Source: Drosophila persimilis (lineage: Eukaryota > Arthropoda > Insecta > Diptera > Drosophilidae). From it: 64,000 bases of DNA. A model generated the notes under the pieces. That model was given only the letters and a program-made list of their open reading frames with translations. It ran no database searches and had not been told where the DNA came from. Positions within the stretch are counted from its first letter, which is position 1. Each line of letters opens with the position of its first letter. The stretch spans positions 992,001 to 1,056,000 of the forward strand of contig NW_020825322.1 in the NCBI RefSeq assembly GCF_003286085.1, given 5' to 3'. Both the position numbers and the translations under genes were made by a program. Positions 49,243 through 60,761 of this stretch are shown here, in pieces.

Positions 49243-49463
49243 GTCTTGTTGTGCTCTGGCATCTATATGCAAGCCAGGAGAGAGTGGGAAGTACGAGTAT
49301 GAGTGCCCGTAGCAGTGCCAGTGCCAGTGCCAGTGCCCTCTCCCAGGAGCTGCAGGAGCAGGAGCAATCACCGCCACCACAGTCTGACACGGACCAGGAC
49401 GAGGATCAGCCGCGGCAGCAGCAGCAGCAGCTACCGGTCAAAGACATTGCCAGAGCTAAGTAG
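49243..49463 (+). CDS. Candidate alternative coding exon downstream of the rudhira long end
   Basis: Directly after a strong acceptor (TTTGCTGTGCGTCTTCAG) a frame of 73 codons reads Ser/Ala, Gln and acidic residues (SQELQEQEQSPPPQSDTDQD) and ends VKDIARAK-TAG. Codon use resembles the preceding exon. It would need a donor leaving two bases, which I did not find. It could also be 3' UTR with chance coding character. Confidence 0.3.
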
Positions 49464-51115
49464 GAGCTAAGACAACATCCAAAGACAGCAGCAAACAAAA
49501 CTCCACCCTCCAAGCGGTGGCTCCCCAATCGAACAGCAAGCCGTTTGGCCAAAATGAAGTTTTAGGATATAGACAGATGACACACCGTTCCCCCTTCTCC
49601 CAACTCCGAGAGGACCCAACCACGACAGATTCTAGCTTAATTCTTTAGCGGTTTGCCAGCAAAATATCCTCCACAAAAGCAACAAACAAAACGACAAAAA
49701 AAAAACACAAGAAAACACAAAACTCTATACAAAAAAAATTGTGATTATCAAAAGAAAAACAAAACAAAAACACCAACAAAAACTAATTGTAAAAAATAAT
49801 TTAAAAAAAAAAACGATAAAAAATCAAAACAAAAGAAATTTACATCTGTAGAGATTCGTTTGGACAAAAAGCAAGACAAAAAAAATATACAACAATTGAT
49901 TACTAACCATTTTTAAGTGCAAAGTTATATTGTTAGCTATATATATTTGAAAACGGAAAACAATAAACATATATGTATATATATATATGTTGTATACACA
50001 CACACACACAACCACACACACTTATATGTACGCTATATGTAAAGGCCTAGGCTTAAAACACAATAGAATTGCGAAAAGGCTCTCCCAGAATAATTGTACA
50101 TACAACCAAAATACCCAAGAGAAAGAGAAAGAAGCCCAGAGAAAGTACTAAGGCCCAAGAAAAAAAGAAAGAAAGAAGAAGATTGTAATAAATACGCAAT
50201 AGTCTGTAATGCCATGAAATCCAAATACTCCTGCCCCCTGCCACACCCCCCCAAACCCCTCACGCTACCAGACAGACGTTTCATGCTGTACAAGCTTCGT
50301 TCCACTAGGACTCTCCATCGAAAGGTATCCTTCTCAAATATACCAAACGGTTTATCGATAATTTGTTCGATATCGATATGTTCAGCAATGATTTTATATA
50401 CGCTACAGATCCGATGCGAGCGATCCCATCAATATATTTCTGATGTATCGATGCTGATGTACATTTAAGATACATAAGGCGAGAGTAAACAAATCCATGG
50501 CCACAGTTGAAGAACAGAATTCCCAGACATTGTACTGGCGCTTTCCAGCCGTGTCACCAAGATTGACTTTCGTTAAGTTTTCTACCCAATTGTTGAAGCT
50601 TTCACCCAACACCCAACTGCCACCCTCAACCCCCGCCCCATCCCACTCTCAAGACGGTTTCTTTTTTAGTTTCGTGTTAATTTATTGAATTTCGAAGAAT
50701 CGTTAGGATTTGTGTAATTTTTTGTCCCTTGTTTCTGTTTCTGTTTCTGTTTAATATTTGTCTGTAGGAAGGACATCAGACGTATTTTGTTTTCTGTATA
50801 TATATATATCGTATTGTATGAAAAAGAAATATATAAAATCGAACTGGCAGTATTTATGATTTACGATTGAGAGTAAGAGTAAGAGGAGCGTAGAGACGAT
50901 GGATTGTGGATGGAGAGCAAGAGGAATCGCTAAACACTCAAATTTATTTTTAATGAATTAATGTACGATTAAATAAATGCAATTTTAGTTAAAAACAACC
51001 AAAAGGCCGTCGAGAACATTTGCTATATCGGATGGGATCTAGTATACACACATATCTGCCTATATCCTGGCTCTAATCACATGCTTCCACTCTCCACATT
51101 CTCTGTATTCCACAG
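49464..51115 (+). other. 3' UTR of long rudhira / intron before the short-form exon
   Basis: A-rich, non-coding. Contains a cluster at 50335-50385: AAATATACCA, TTATCGATAA and TCGATATCGATA, like the promoter modules further left. No frame has sensible codon use. Confidence 0.45.
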
Positions 51116-51705
51116 CCAATTACTTTACCAAGGACCAGCTGGATGGATTGTCACACAACAATAACAATAACAACAACAACAATATAATCTTCTCACCAGG
51201 CAAGGGCGGCATCAACAAGCCCAACAATGTAAATCCCAATGTAAATGCCAGTGCCATTGGCAATCACTATAAATCCCAGAGATCCCATGAGTCTGCAGTT
51301 GATTCTTCGTTGGCTGGAGCCGAGCAGCCGCCCCCAAAGGCCACCCAGGTGACCCAGGTGTCCTACGATGGCGGCGAACTGTCGACGGTGGTGAACATCG
51401 AGGTGTTTGACGACCAGCTGAGCATGAGCAGCATCAGCACCAACAGCCGCCTTTCGCTGGAGGGACCGCCCTCGCAGTCCTCGCCGCCACTCAGCCTCAC
51501 CAACGGCCTGGGCCTGATGGACACCAACCTGATGCATTTCAGCGAGAGCACGGCGGCGACTAGAGCCACCAGAGCCGCCGCAGCTGGACCGCAGCCAGAC
51601 ACCGAGCTGGAGGTGGAAGTCGATCTGGATGCGGTGGACGAGGGCGACGATGAGGCGGTGGATCAGGGCCTGGAGGAGAGGTCGATGCGCAGACGGAATT
51701 TGTGA
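51116..51705 (+). CDS. rudhira: Alternative terminal exon of rudhira (short form, 1127 aa)
   Basis: After the acceptor TATTCCACAG the frame reads ANYFTKDQLDGLSH, an Asn run, then Ser/Pro-rich and acidic sequence ending RSMRRRNL-TGA. It accepts a one-base carry of G, which is exactly what rudhira exon six (43293) supplies, so exon six can skip the giant exon. An internal donor in that exon (GGAG/GTGAGG, 45705/45706) also leaves G and would include a 147-bp cassette. The total would be 1127 aa (or 1176 with the cassette), closer to human BCAS3 (about 930) than the 2148-aa long form. AATAAA motifs follow at 52185 and 52231. Confidence 0.75.
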
Positions 51706-54446
51706 GAGTTAATGCAGAGGCCGACCGCCCAGCGAAGACTCCTGCACAGGATCGGTGGCAGCTTTTACTTGCGGCGCCTGTGTGCGCAGATGCAGATCCT
51801 TCAGCCCAATGCAGTCGAGGAACCCTAAACAAAGGTCCTGGCCCTAGATCTTTTAGCTCCTTTTCGTTGTGAACCCTTTTGCAGCTGTTTCGGTATCGGT
51901 ATCTTTGTATCTTCGTATCTTTGTCATAATTTGTCTATCTGTGTCTAGTTTAATTCTGTTTGGCATTGGCATAACCCGCGGCGTCTCTTATAGTCCATTA
52001 TTTAGTCCATGGCCGCAACCGGAGAAAGCCTCTCCACAGACACTACCTTTTTTTAGCTTTTTTTTTTTTGTATAACATATGAATTGGACGAGTGTGTCCC
52101 GATTATATGTATCTGTAACCAACCATTGTGAAATGCAAAAGCAACAAAACGAAAAGTGTTGAAACATAAAATATATAGAAGCGTAATAAATAGATCAGAT
52201 CAGACCTCAGCTGAATGCCGTGATATTTAAAATAAAATTTAACAAAAAATGTGAGTGAAGAAAGAATTACATTACAATATTAAATCTATCTAATTAAAAA
52301 CAATGATAATGGCAACAAGAGATCAAGAAAGAAATAACCATGAACCATGAACCATGAACCATGAACCATATATACATTATACATTATACATACATATATT
52401 GTAGGAATAATAAATCCATTTACTTACCCTAGAGACTAAGGAACGGAATGCTTCTTATGCTCCTATGCCAGAAATTCGATTCGAAAACGATTTCAAATGT
52501 TCTTCTTCGTTTCTAATTGCATTAAGTAGTCACATAGTTTTGTATACTTTTCTATATTTGATATACATATATACATACATGAAGCAAACATCTATCTGAA
52601 CAGATATACATATGATGATAGCTCTGCGGAACGATACAAGGCAAAAGTGGAGCCTTCACATACATATAATATATGAGATATACCCTCACCGACTACCGAT
52701 TCCAAGTCTTGATTCTGCCTTCAGCATACATCATTATATTTTGTTTGTTTGATTCCCAAACAGAACTTCATTCCAAAACGACATATGCCAAAATTCACAC
52801 CACATACTAAATCCCAAAAAAAAAAAAAAAATAAGAAAACTAAAAACTAACTATAACTGCAAAACATATCCATATACAGATGTATGTACGCACGTATATA
52901 TATTTTTGTTTCCAATATTGGTGCACCCATCATCGGAGAATACTTCCCAAACAAAAAAAAAGAAGAAAATAAATATTTTTGAAACAGTTCAAACTCGCAA
53001 AGCAATCCAGACAGGCAGGGGACATACTATATATATGTATACAATATACAATATTTTTGTAATCAAACAGATATATAGATGGTACATACACATACATGAT
53101 ATATTTAGAGACTAGCATACAGAATAATTCTATCCACAAATATGTAAGCACTCTTGTTGCCTCTTCCTGTTTCCACCTAAAAATCAAATCCAGTCAAATC
53201 GAATCGAGTAATCAAACAATATACATAATACACAGACACACCACTGCTGGCCAGGTTGAGGATGTCGTAGATCGATCGGTCTTGGGTCGAATCTACCATA
53301 CATACCATACCATATACATGTGCATATATTTTGATATAAACCCAGAAGTAAGATGTTGCCCACAAAAACGAGGAAAACCAAGGAGAAGAATATTTTTTAT
53401 ACTTGTACTACTATTGTCTTCACTTTGTATTTCGATTTCAAAACATTAAGAGACCTAAGTTAAGGCGCCGACAACTGATCCTTATCTGCATATGTAATTG
53501 CATACACGTGCACATATATTTACATACCTAAAAGCATGAAATTGGCTGACAATTTACTTAAACCTCTACCCATATATACATGAATACATATACATATGTA
53601 TATATATAGTTGGATATATGTACATCCAATCTGATGCTAATTTCATGTCGCATGTCTTCGTTCCCTTTAGTTAAATGAGAATTATGTACACAAGAAACCC
53701 AACAACAAAAAAAATGAAACTTTTTTTAAAAACCCCTTTGTATAACCAAAAGTGTCATAGAATTCATTTTGAGTGATTAATTTCCGAATTGATTTCATCA
53801 TATTATACATATAAATAAATGCATAAACTACAGAGCTCTGTGTGTTTGAAATCTGGAAGGGCGTTGGGCTGAGATTCTATTCGAACCGCTCTGGAATCGT
53901 TTCGTATGAAGTACTCGTATGTATCTGGAGTGGAATCTCTTTCTGGGAATATCTTTCTAGTGATATGTATACAGATTTCTTAGGCTTAAGCTCTGCCCGT
54001 CCTTTCTGTCCTGTCTGCATCCCGGTCGAGTCAAGGCAAGGTGGATCTAACCTGCAGCTGTCTTCGGGCGACGTCCGGTCGGGCCTGACCTCACTCTGAG
54101 CCCTCACCTTCTTGTTACTCTTTACAAAATTATTACAAGCCAACTTCTGTGGAATGAAGATTGTATACCTTTTTGGATCGATTGCTCTCTTCTAGGCACT
54201 TCCGGAAGAGCTATGAACATATAGGTGCATGCCTTGGCACTTCACTGGTCGCTCTGACGCTGCAGTCCATAGTGTCTACCCCAGGATCTTGGGGATGTGA
54301 TTGTCGATCTCATCTTTTGCGAGGGCCTCAATGCTTTTCGAATCCCATTTACCATCCCCAAAAAGATATTGCCAAATCTTTAGCTTTGCTATACCCAAAA
54401 AAACTCAGCAAATTGTAACTCCAACCATCCCCCAAAGAGAATGTTA
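51706..54446. other. rudhira 3' UTR and intergenic DNA up to the palindrome
   Basis: The 3' UTR probably ends near 52240 (AATAAA at 52185 and 52231). Beyond is AT-rich intergenic DNA with a 7-bp tandem (AACCATG, near 52338-52370) and TATA/CATATG runs. From 53820 the base composition becomes more balanced, but I see no gene. Confidence 0.5.
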
Positions 54447-54573
54447 TTCGGGGTATTCACGAGTATTTATTAGGGTGTAATTAGTGAACGGATCTCCGAT
54501 CCGATCGGATCTTTCCCTTAGCTCACAGATGACTTTGGATTAAATCAGCTCTCACGCCTGAATCCCCTTTGGA

Positions 54574-55676
54574 TCACTTGAACATCACGTGGTTTTGCAG
54601 CAGTTGCAGGATTCGCTCCTCCGGTGCCGCCCATCTGCAGTAAGGATACTTGGAGGCGCAGTGAGATGGTCTGGGATCCCTGCCGGCCTCAATGGCCTCG
54701 CGAAGTGTGGACTGCTCCAGCCAGGTGAGGAGCCAGGTCCAGTTGGTGGCCGCATCCAGCACGTGGTCCATGTCGGAGGCCTGGCTCCTCCGCACCCTGT
54801 CGCTCGCCTTGAAGGTCAGCGTGCAAAGGGACTTGAGAAGGCAGGCGGAGAGATCGACCTCGTTCTTGAAGTACGCTCGCTCCACTGTGCTGATCACACT
54901 CGGAAGGCTGCTTTCTGTCAGAGGGAAGGGGAGTGGGAATGATATTAATGCGGGGGAAAGTACTGAGAGCAAGGACGAGGAGGACCTACCCACTCGCTCG
55001 CCTGTTTCGTTGCGGTAAACGAGCTTGAAATTCTCGAACAACTCGAGGAAGCTCCGGTCCTTGTCCAAGAGACCGCGAGCCGTGGCATTGTGCCCGGCGT
55101 CGGATGTGGCCGGTGCTTCCTCCTCCGAGGACTTTGGCCTCCCACTCGTGGGGGGCTCATCCTCGGTGATGGCCTCCAGACCCATGCTGCGGATCAGGTG
55201 TCCAACGAGGAGTCCCCCGGCTGCCACGAGTCCGCAGCTGAGCACGGCCGCGGAATTGATTATGACCAGGGGCTGAAAGACGGACGCCGAAGAAGTACAA
55301 TTCGAGGGACAGGTCCGGTCAGGTCAGGTCAGGACGGGAGTAAGCCTACCTTTGGTGGTGCATTGCGTTTCCGCTTGACGGGCACCTCCAGGAAGGGCAC
55401 CAGGTAGTCCAATCCCAAGGCAACGTGCTTGCCCACAGCGTCGAAGGAAATCAGCTTGAATCCGGGACTATGCTGATTGTGCGGACTGTGCGGATTATGC
55501 TGGCTATGCGGATTATGCTGATTCTGCTTTGGGAGCCTCGAGTCCCGTCCATGTTCACTCGAGGCGGATCCCTTTGGCTCCTCTTCCGCTCCCGCTCCTA
55601 CTCCCACTTCCTCACTGGCAGCCCAGATCAGGGCACAGTTTGTCAGGAGAGCGCAGAGGATGTGCAGCAGCTTCAT
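54574..55676 (-). CDS. Palindrome gene B, left copy: small membrane/secreted protein
   Basis: Exons 55676-55350, 55272-54990 and 54914-54574, in phase, giving 316 aa. Start MKLLHILCALLTNCALIWA is a signal peptide. His/Asn/Pro-rich repeats (HNPHSQHNPHSPH) follow, then VPFLEVPVKRKR before a hydrophobic segment (PLVIINSAAVLSCGLVAAGG). The C-terminal half has paired cysteines (SACLLKSLCTLTF) and a SKYPYCRW motif. Gene A shares the layout: VPFL-VPVKR, hydrophobic span, DxSAC...C, then YxxCRW. I do not recognise the family with certainty. The cysteine pattern recalls insect DM4/12-type proteins. It differs from the right copy at a handful of residues (for example PTSG/PSSG, TSDAG/TSEAG, VYRN/VYHN). 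No disabling change was seen. Confidence 0.8.
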
Positions 55677-56271
55677 TGTTTCCGCTGGGGGCTCCGTTCG
55701 ACTGCGAAGCTGGCAGGCATTTGGAATCCAATTCCCATATTTCGCATATTTTGAGCTGCAGCAGACCCGTGGGTGGCTCTGGTTCGGTGGATCACATGTG
55801 GGCGGCTTGTCTTGTGCTTGCTCCGGCGAGTGCCGCTTGGCTGCCTCTTGGCTACGATAATTGGGCCTGCCCTCGGTCTAGCTCCCGATCTTCTGCTTGT
55901 CACACAAACTGCAACAAAGTGCTTCTGTGACATAAGTAAGTGGAAGGCGCGAAAGCGATTAGCTGGAGAAAGAGTGGGGCCTCACACACACCTCACACGA
56001 AAGCGGAAATACGAGTCCGCTGCTACCTTCGCTAATTGGAAGAGAGGGAGAGATTTAAATGGCTCCAATTCTAGGCATTCCCATTACATAAGATCGAGAA
56101 ATAACTCCGAGCTGCAAGGCTAGTGTTTCATGATCGGGTACCCGCTTTTATTGGCATATCACTGGCAAAAGCAGAGGCAAAAGCCGCTAGCAACAATAAA
56201 TAAATATAACTTAACAATACCATAAAAAAAATAGTTAAATAAACGGCTAATTGGATTGGGATACGAGTGCC
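55677..56271. other. Spacer between palindrome genes A and B, left arm
   Basis: Gene B promoter side and gene A 3' end. Contains an AATAAA at 56196-56201 on the plus strand and, on the minus strand, TTTATTTA-type sequence close to the gene A stop. No frame shows coding features. Confidence 0.4.
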
Positions 56272-57333
56272 TCAACCGTTGAAGTACTGCAGGACTTTTG
56301 GCAACGTCCGCGAGGTCCACAGCGAGTAGCGGGGCTTCCCGAGAGAGGGCCGAGGAGGAGGCCATCTACATCTCGCGTAGGTGTAGGCACAGGTCCGACT
56401 GCCTCGCGCCGTTTCGACGGCATGGCGAACCGCAGTGTCTTTGGTGAGGGAATCCAGCCAGGGAGAGCTGAGAGAGCCAGAGAGAACCAGAGAGAGCCAG
56501 GGAGAACCAGTCAGGTATCAATAGGGAATGGAGAAATGGGGAAATGGGGAAACGGCACTGGACGAATGAAGCTTACGAACCTGGCGACCACGTGGAGAGC
56601 CCGCGCATAGCTCGGGGAAACACTGTGCTGCAGGTACTGGCAGATGTAGCGCTGGGCACAGGCGGACACGTCCATGTTGTGCTCCTCCAGGTGGGACTCC
56701 ACAGCGTCCGTTAGGCTGCGCACTGTCAGGGAGAACGAAGACGAAGACGAGCACTTGAGACCTGCTTCTGGACTACGCCGCCCACGACTTGCCACACTTA
56801 CTGCCTCTGGCGGTATCCGATCTGTAGCCGTATCCGTGTCCGTGTCCGTTGCCCAGCGACGTGATCACCAGCGGAGCCAGGAGCAGGCGCACCACGGCTG
56901 CAATGACAGCTCCTGCAGCCACCACAACCGCCGTGTTGAGCAGCGTTCCCGTGCGCAGGTTCAGGAGGTTCTGCACGGCGTCGCGGGCCAGGCCCATGCT
57001 GCGCTTCACCGGCACCTTCAGGAATGGCACGATGAACTCCAACTCGACGCTGACATCCTCGCCGCTGGCATGAAAGTGGAAGCCACGTCCCTCCCGCCCC
57101 CCGCCAGGCAGGCCCATATCCATCCCCATGTCCATCTCCGCATCCATCTCCTCCGCGAAGGCCTCGTCCAAGTGTCGCCCTTGCTGGCGGGGCTCAAAGT
57201 CTCGGAAGCGCAGAAGCTTCGCACTCGCATTGCCGTAGAAGTCTCCATTGACACTTTCTCCGCAGTAGCCCAGCAGCAGACCAGCAAAGACCGTCAACGA
57301 GCCCACCAAGTACAGTATCTGCACCAGCCACAT
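56272..57333 (-). CDS. Palindrome gene A, left copy: small membrane protein
   Basis: Exons 57333-56802, 56722-56581 and 56467-56272, in phase, giving 289 aa. I chose the start MWLVQILYLVGSLTVFAGLL because it opens a signal peptide/anchor. Upstream in-frame ATGs would place polar sequence before it. Next come an acidic Met/Asp/Glu patch, VELEFIVPFLKVPVKR, an Ala/Val-rich hydrophobic span (LLNTAVVVAAGAVIAAVVR), and His/Gly/Tyr repeats. Exon two holds DVSACAQRYICQYL and exon three ends with YTYARCRW and a short tail. The same plan as gene B marks them as diverged paralogues. The intron-two donor is GTTCGT, not the GTAAGC four bases later. Only GTTCGT gives the C-terminus shared with gene B. Function unknown. 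Confidence 0.78.
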
Positions 57334-58157
57334 TCCGTCAGCTCGTGTTGCCGTCGCAGCGGTTGGAAGGTGTATGATCGCATGATCGCATGACGGCATG
57401 GTCGCATGGTCGGGGCTCCGGCACTCTGTCTGGGAATTACATGCCCGACGATCCGGCAATCAAGATATGATATTCATTTAATCCGAATATGAAGCGTACA
57501 AGAAAGGCGCGACTTTAGCGCCTCCGAGGGCTGGGGCGGACTGGGGCGGGCTGGGAGGAAAAGGAGATATGCAGATAGGCAGGCCTGGCGCACCGATTGA
57601 TCGAATGATGAACAGCTAAGGACAACCCGAGAAACTAAACAGACTGCCAGAAATGACTCAACACGTCCCCCTTCCCCCCTCACGCACGTGCTTCTGATGG
57701 AGCAGCGCCAACAGGCCGCAACGGAAGCCCAAGGGGTGGGTAACTGGAGTAAACTCGACTTATTATTAGAAAGACATTTGCAGGCGACTATGGGCTGGAA
57801 AATTTGCATATTCTGCACAGTCAACTCTGGAGCACTTGGGGCCCCACTCCACCTCCAGCTCCACCTCCAGCTCCACCTCCTTCTCCACCACCAGCTCCAA
57901 GTTATGTCACCTCTGCCGCCGACAGTGCGACAAAGGTTAGTTAAACAGGCTGCCGGCATTAAGCGTTAGGCAATGGCCCAACGGTACCCAATAATCGCGT
58001 AGGTGGATGGAGCACAGTCACTTATGGAGCTCCATTCCTGGGGCCAGATAAACAGATCGGAGCCTAGCAGAGCGGCAAAGGTTGGACAAACAAATGGGGG
58101 ATGTGCCCCGTCCCAACGGAGTGTGCCAATGGGAACATAGGGATCCCTTGAGCAGTT
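57334..58157. other. Inner part of the left arm
   Basis: Upstream region of gene A. Contains a 12-bp tandem (CTCCACCTCCAG units, 57846-57888) with one unit fewer than the right arm, and G-rich GGGGCGG repeats (57534-57552). A frame on the minus strand at 58175-57966 (DPYVPIGTLRWDGAHPPF ...) looks mildly protein-like but has no recognised family. Confidence 0.4.
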
Positions 58158-58876
58158 CTGCCATGGGCATGGCATGGAGGCTATGGAGGCTCCAGGGCGT
58201 ATGGTGATATCGGGAGATGGAGAGGATCTGTGGGCAACCGTCTGACGGCTCTTTCCGCCCTACATACACGTATGTTGCCTCATTATTGCCATAGTCGGTC
58301 CGGTGGCGATCGACCATAAAGGCGCACCCATTCGTTCTAAGCAAGTCAGGGCTGTCGATGTTACCCACTAAAAGGTCATGGAGAAAGCTATGAGTCGCGA
58401 TGGTCCTTCGATCCTCGAAAGCAGAGAGACGTACGAGGCGAAATCTGCATAATCCCAGGGCTGGATTGTTCCCCAATTGAATGGTTACAGACAGAGCAAC
58501 AAGGCCTTCAGGCTGACATAATAGCCTTTTTTGCCTTCTATGGCTTCTATGATTTCTATGGCTTCTGCTACGCGTCTTCTCACTTGGTTAATTTAGTGCT
58601 TCATGTTGTTGCATATCCTTACTATATATATTATAATATCGATCCCATCTGTTCGTGTAAATAAATGAATGTGTTTTTGGGTGATGGCGATGATGGTCCC
58701 TCACTCGTGCGGGATGTCCTCCGAGACTGAGCTCCTGTAATTGGTCCCAGGGGCAGAACTATTAAATATTGCATACTGAATACAAAAAAAAAAACAGGTA
58801 ATATAATTCACTAAGGCTCTGCTTCGGGAATCCTACGCTGAGATCCGAATCGTCTGCCTCATACGCAGACCTTATC
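58158..58876. other. Single-copy spacer of the palindrome (719 bp)
   Basis: Sequence between the inverted arms, not repeated in either. It holds the retrotransposon fragment (58250-58500). The remainder is AT-rich non-coding sequence with a poly(A) run near 58783. Confidence 0.8.
58250..58500 (-). mobile_element. Non-LTR retrotransposon fragment (RT C-terminal region) in the palindrome spacer
   Basis: The minus-strand frame includes AFEDRRTIATHSFLHDLL, then GNIDSPDLL, then VDRHRTDYGNNEATYV. This follows the pattern at the C-terminal end of jockey/CR1-type reverse transcriptases: L-E-D-R-R...F-L-x-L-L-x-G-x-I-D-x-P-x-L-L, then R-T-x-Y-G-x-N-E. Only about 80 residues survive, with the rest of the element absent, so it is a degenerate fragment. 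It lies in the unique spacer between the arms. Confidence 0.6.
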
Positions 58877-59699
58877 AACTGCTCAAGGGATCCCTATGTT
58901 CCCATTGGCACACTCCGTTGGGACGGGGCACATCCCCCATTTGTTTGTCCAACCTTTGCCGCTCTGCTAGGCTCCGATCTGTTTATCTGGCCCCAGGAAT
59001 GGAGCTCCATAAGTGACTGTGCTCCATCCACCTACGCGATTATTGGGTACCGTTGGGCCATTGCCTAACGCTTAATGCCGGCAGCCTGTTTAACTAACCT
59101 TTGTCGCACTGTCGGCGGCAGAGGTGACATAACTTGGAGCTGGTGGTGGAGAAGGAGGTGGAGCTGGAGGTGGAGCTGGAGGTGGAGCTGGAGGTGGAGT
59201 GGGGCCCCAAGTGCTCCGGAGTTGACTGTGCAGAATATGCAAATTTTCCAGCCCATAGTCGCCTGCAAATGTCTTTCTAATAATAAGTCGAGTTTACTCC
59301 AGTTACCCACCCCTTGGGTTTCCGTTGCGGCCTGTTGGCGCTGCTCCATCAGAAGCACGTGTACGTGAGGGGGAAAGGGGGACGTGTTGAGTCATTTCTG
59401 GCAGTCTGTTTAGTTTCTCGGGTTGTCCTTAGCTGTTCATCATTCGATCAATCGGTGCGCCAGGCAGGCCGCATATCTCCTTTTCCTCCCAGCCCTCCCC
59501 AGCCCTCGGAGGCACTAAAGTCGCGCCTTTCTTGTACGCTTCATATTCGGATTAAATGAATATCATATCTTGATTGCCGGATCGTCGGGCATGTAATTCC
59601 CAGACAGAGTGCCGGAGCCCCGACCATGCGACCATGCCGTCATGCGATCATGCGATCATACACCTTCCAACCGCTGCGACGGCAACACGAGCTGACGGA

Positions 59700-60761
59700 A
59701 TGTGGCTGGTGCAGATACTGTACTTGGTGGGCTCGTTGACGGTCTTTGCTGGTCTGCTGCTGGGCTACTGCGGAGAAAGTGTCAATGGAGACTTCTACGG
59801 CAATGCGAGTGCGAAGCTTCTGCGCTTCCGAGACTTTGAGCCCCGCCAGCAAGGGCGACACTTGGACGAGGCCTTCGCGGAGGAGATGGATGCGGAGATG
59901 GACATGGGGATGGATATGGGCCTGCCTGGCGTGGGGCGGGAGGGACGTGGCTTCCACTTTCATGCCAGCGGCGAGGATGTCAGCGTCGAGTTGGAGTTCA
60001 TCGTGCCATTCCTGAAGGTGCCGGTGAAGCGCAGCATGGGCCTGGCCCGCGACGCCGTGCAGAACCTCCTGAACCTGCGCACGGGAACGCTGCTCAACAC
60101 GGCGGTTGTGGTGGCTGCAGGAGCTGTCATTGCAGCCGTGGTGCGCCTGCTCCTGGCTCCGCTGGTGATCACGTCGCTGGGCAACGGACACGGACACGGA
60201 TACGGCTACAGATCGGATACCGCCAGAGGCAGTAAGTGTGGCAAGTCGTGGGCGGCGTAGTCCAGAAGCAGGTCTCAAGTGCTCGTCTTCGTCTTCGTTC
60301 TCCCTGACAGTGCGCAGCCTAACGGACGCTGTGGAGTCCCACCTGGAGGAGCACAACATGGACGTGTCCGCCTGTGCCCAGCGCTACATCTGCCAGTACC
60401 TGCAGCACAGTGTTTCCCCGAGCTATGCGCGGGCTCTCCACGTGGTCGCCAGGTTCGTAAGCTTCATTCGTCCAGTGCCGTTTCCCCATTTCCCCATTTC
60501 TCCATTCCCTATTGATACCTGACTGGTTCTCCCTGGCTCTCTCTGGTTCTCTCTGGCTCTCTCAGCTCTCCCTGGCTGGATTCCCTCACCAAAGACACTG
60601 CGGTTCGCCATGCCGTCGAAACGGCGCGAGGCAGTCGGACCTGTGCCTACACCTACGCGAGATGTAGATGGCCTCCTCCTCGGCCCTCTCTCGGGAAGCC
60701 CCGCTACTCGCTGTGGACCTCGCGGACGTTGCCAAAAGTCCTGCAGTACTTCAACGGTTGA
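59700..60761 (+). CDS. Palindrome gene A, right copy
   Basis: Exons 59700-60231, 60311-60452 and 60566-60761 (TGA), 289 aa. It mirrors the left copy and differs from it at one residue seen by eye: LPGVGRE here, LPGGGRE there. All features of gene A are intact: N-terminal anchor, VPFLKVPVKR, hydrophobic span, cysteine pair in exon two, YARCRW in exon three and the unusual GTTCGT donor. Near-identity including introns points to recent duplication or ongoing gene conversion between arms. The upstream leader contains several in-frame or near-frame ATGs. Confidence 0.78.

Larger units (their letters stand above)
54447..58157. repeat. Left arm of a ~3.7-kb inverted duplication (palindrome)
   Basis: This whole segment is present as reverse complement at 58877-62597. 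Exon borders in both arms mirror each other at constant coordinate sums (117033 for gene A, 117044 for gene B), so only a few small indels separate them. Outer junction: ATTCACGAGTATTTATTAGG is shared, then similarity stops around 54447. Inner junction: after GAGCAGTT at 58157. Confidence 0.95.
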
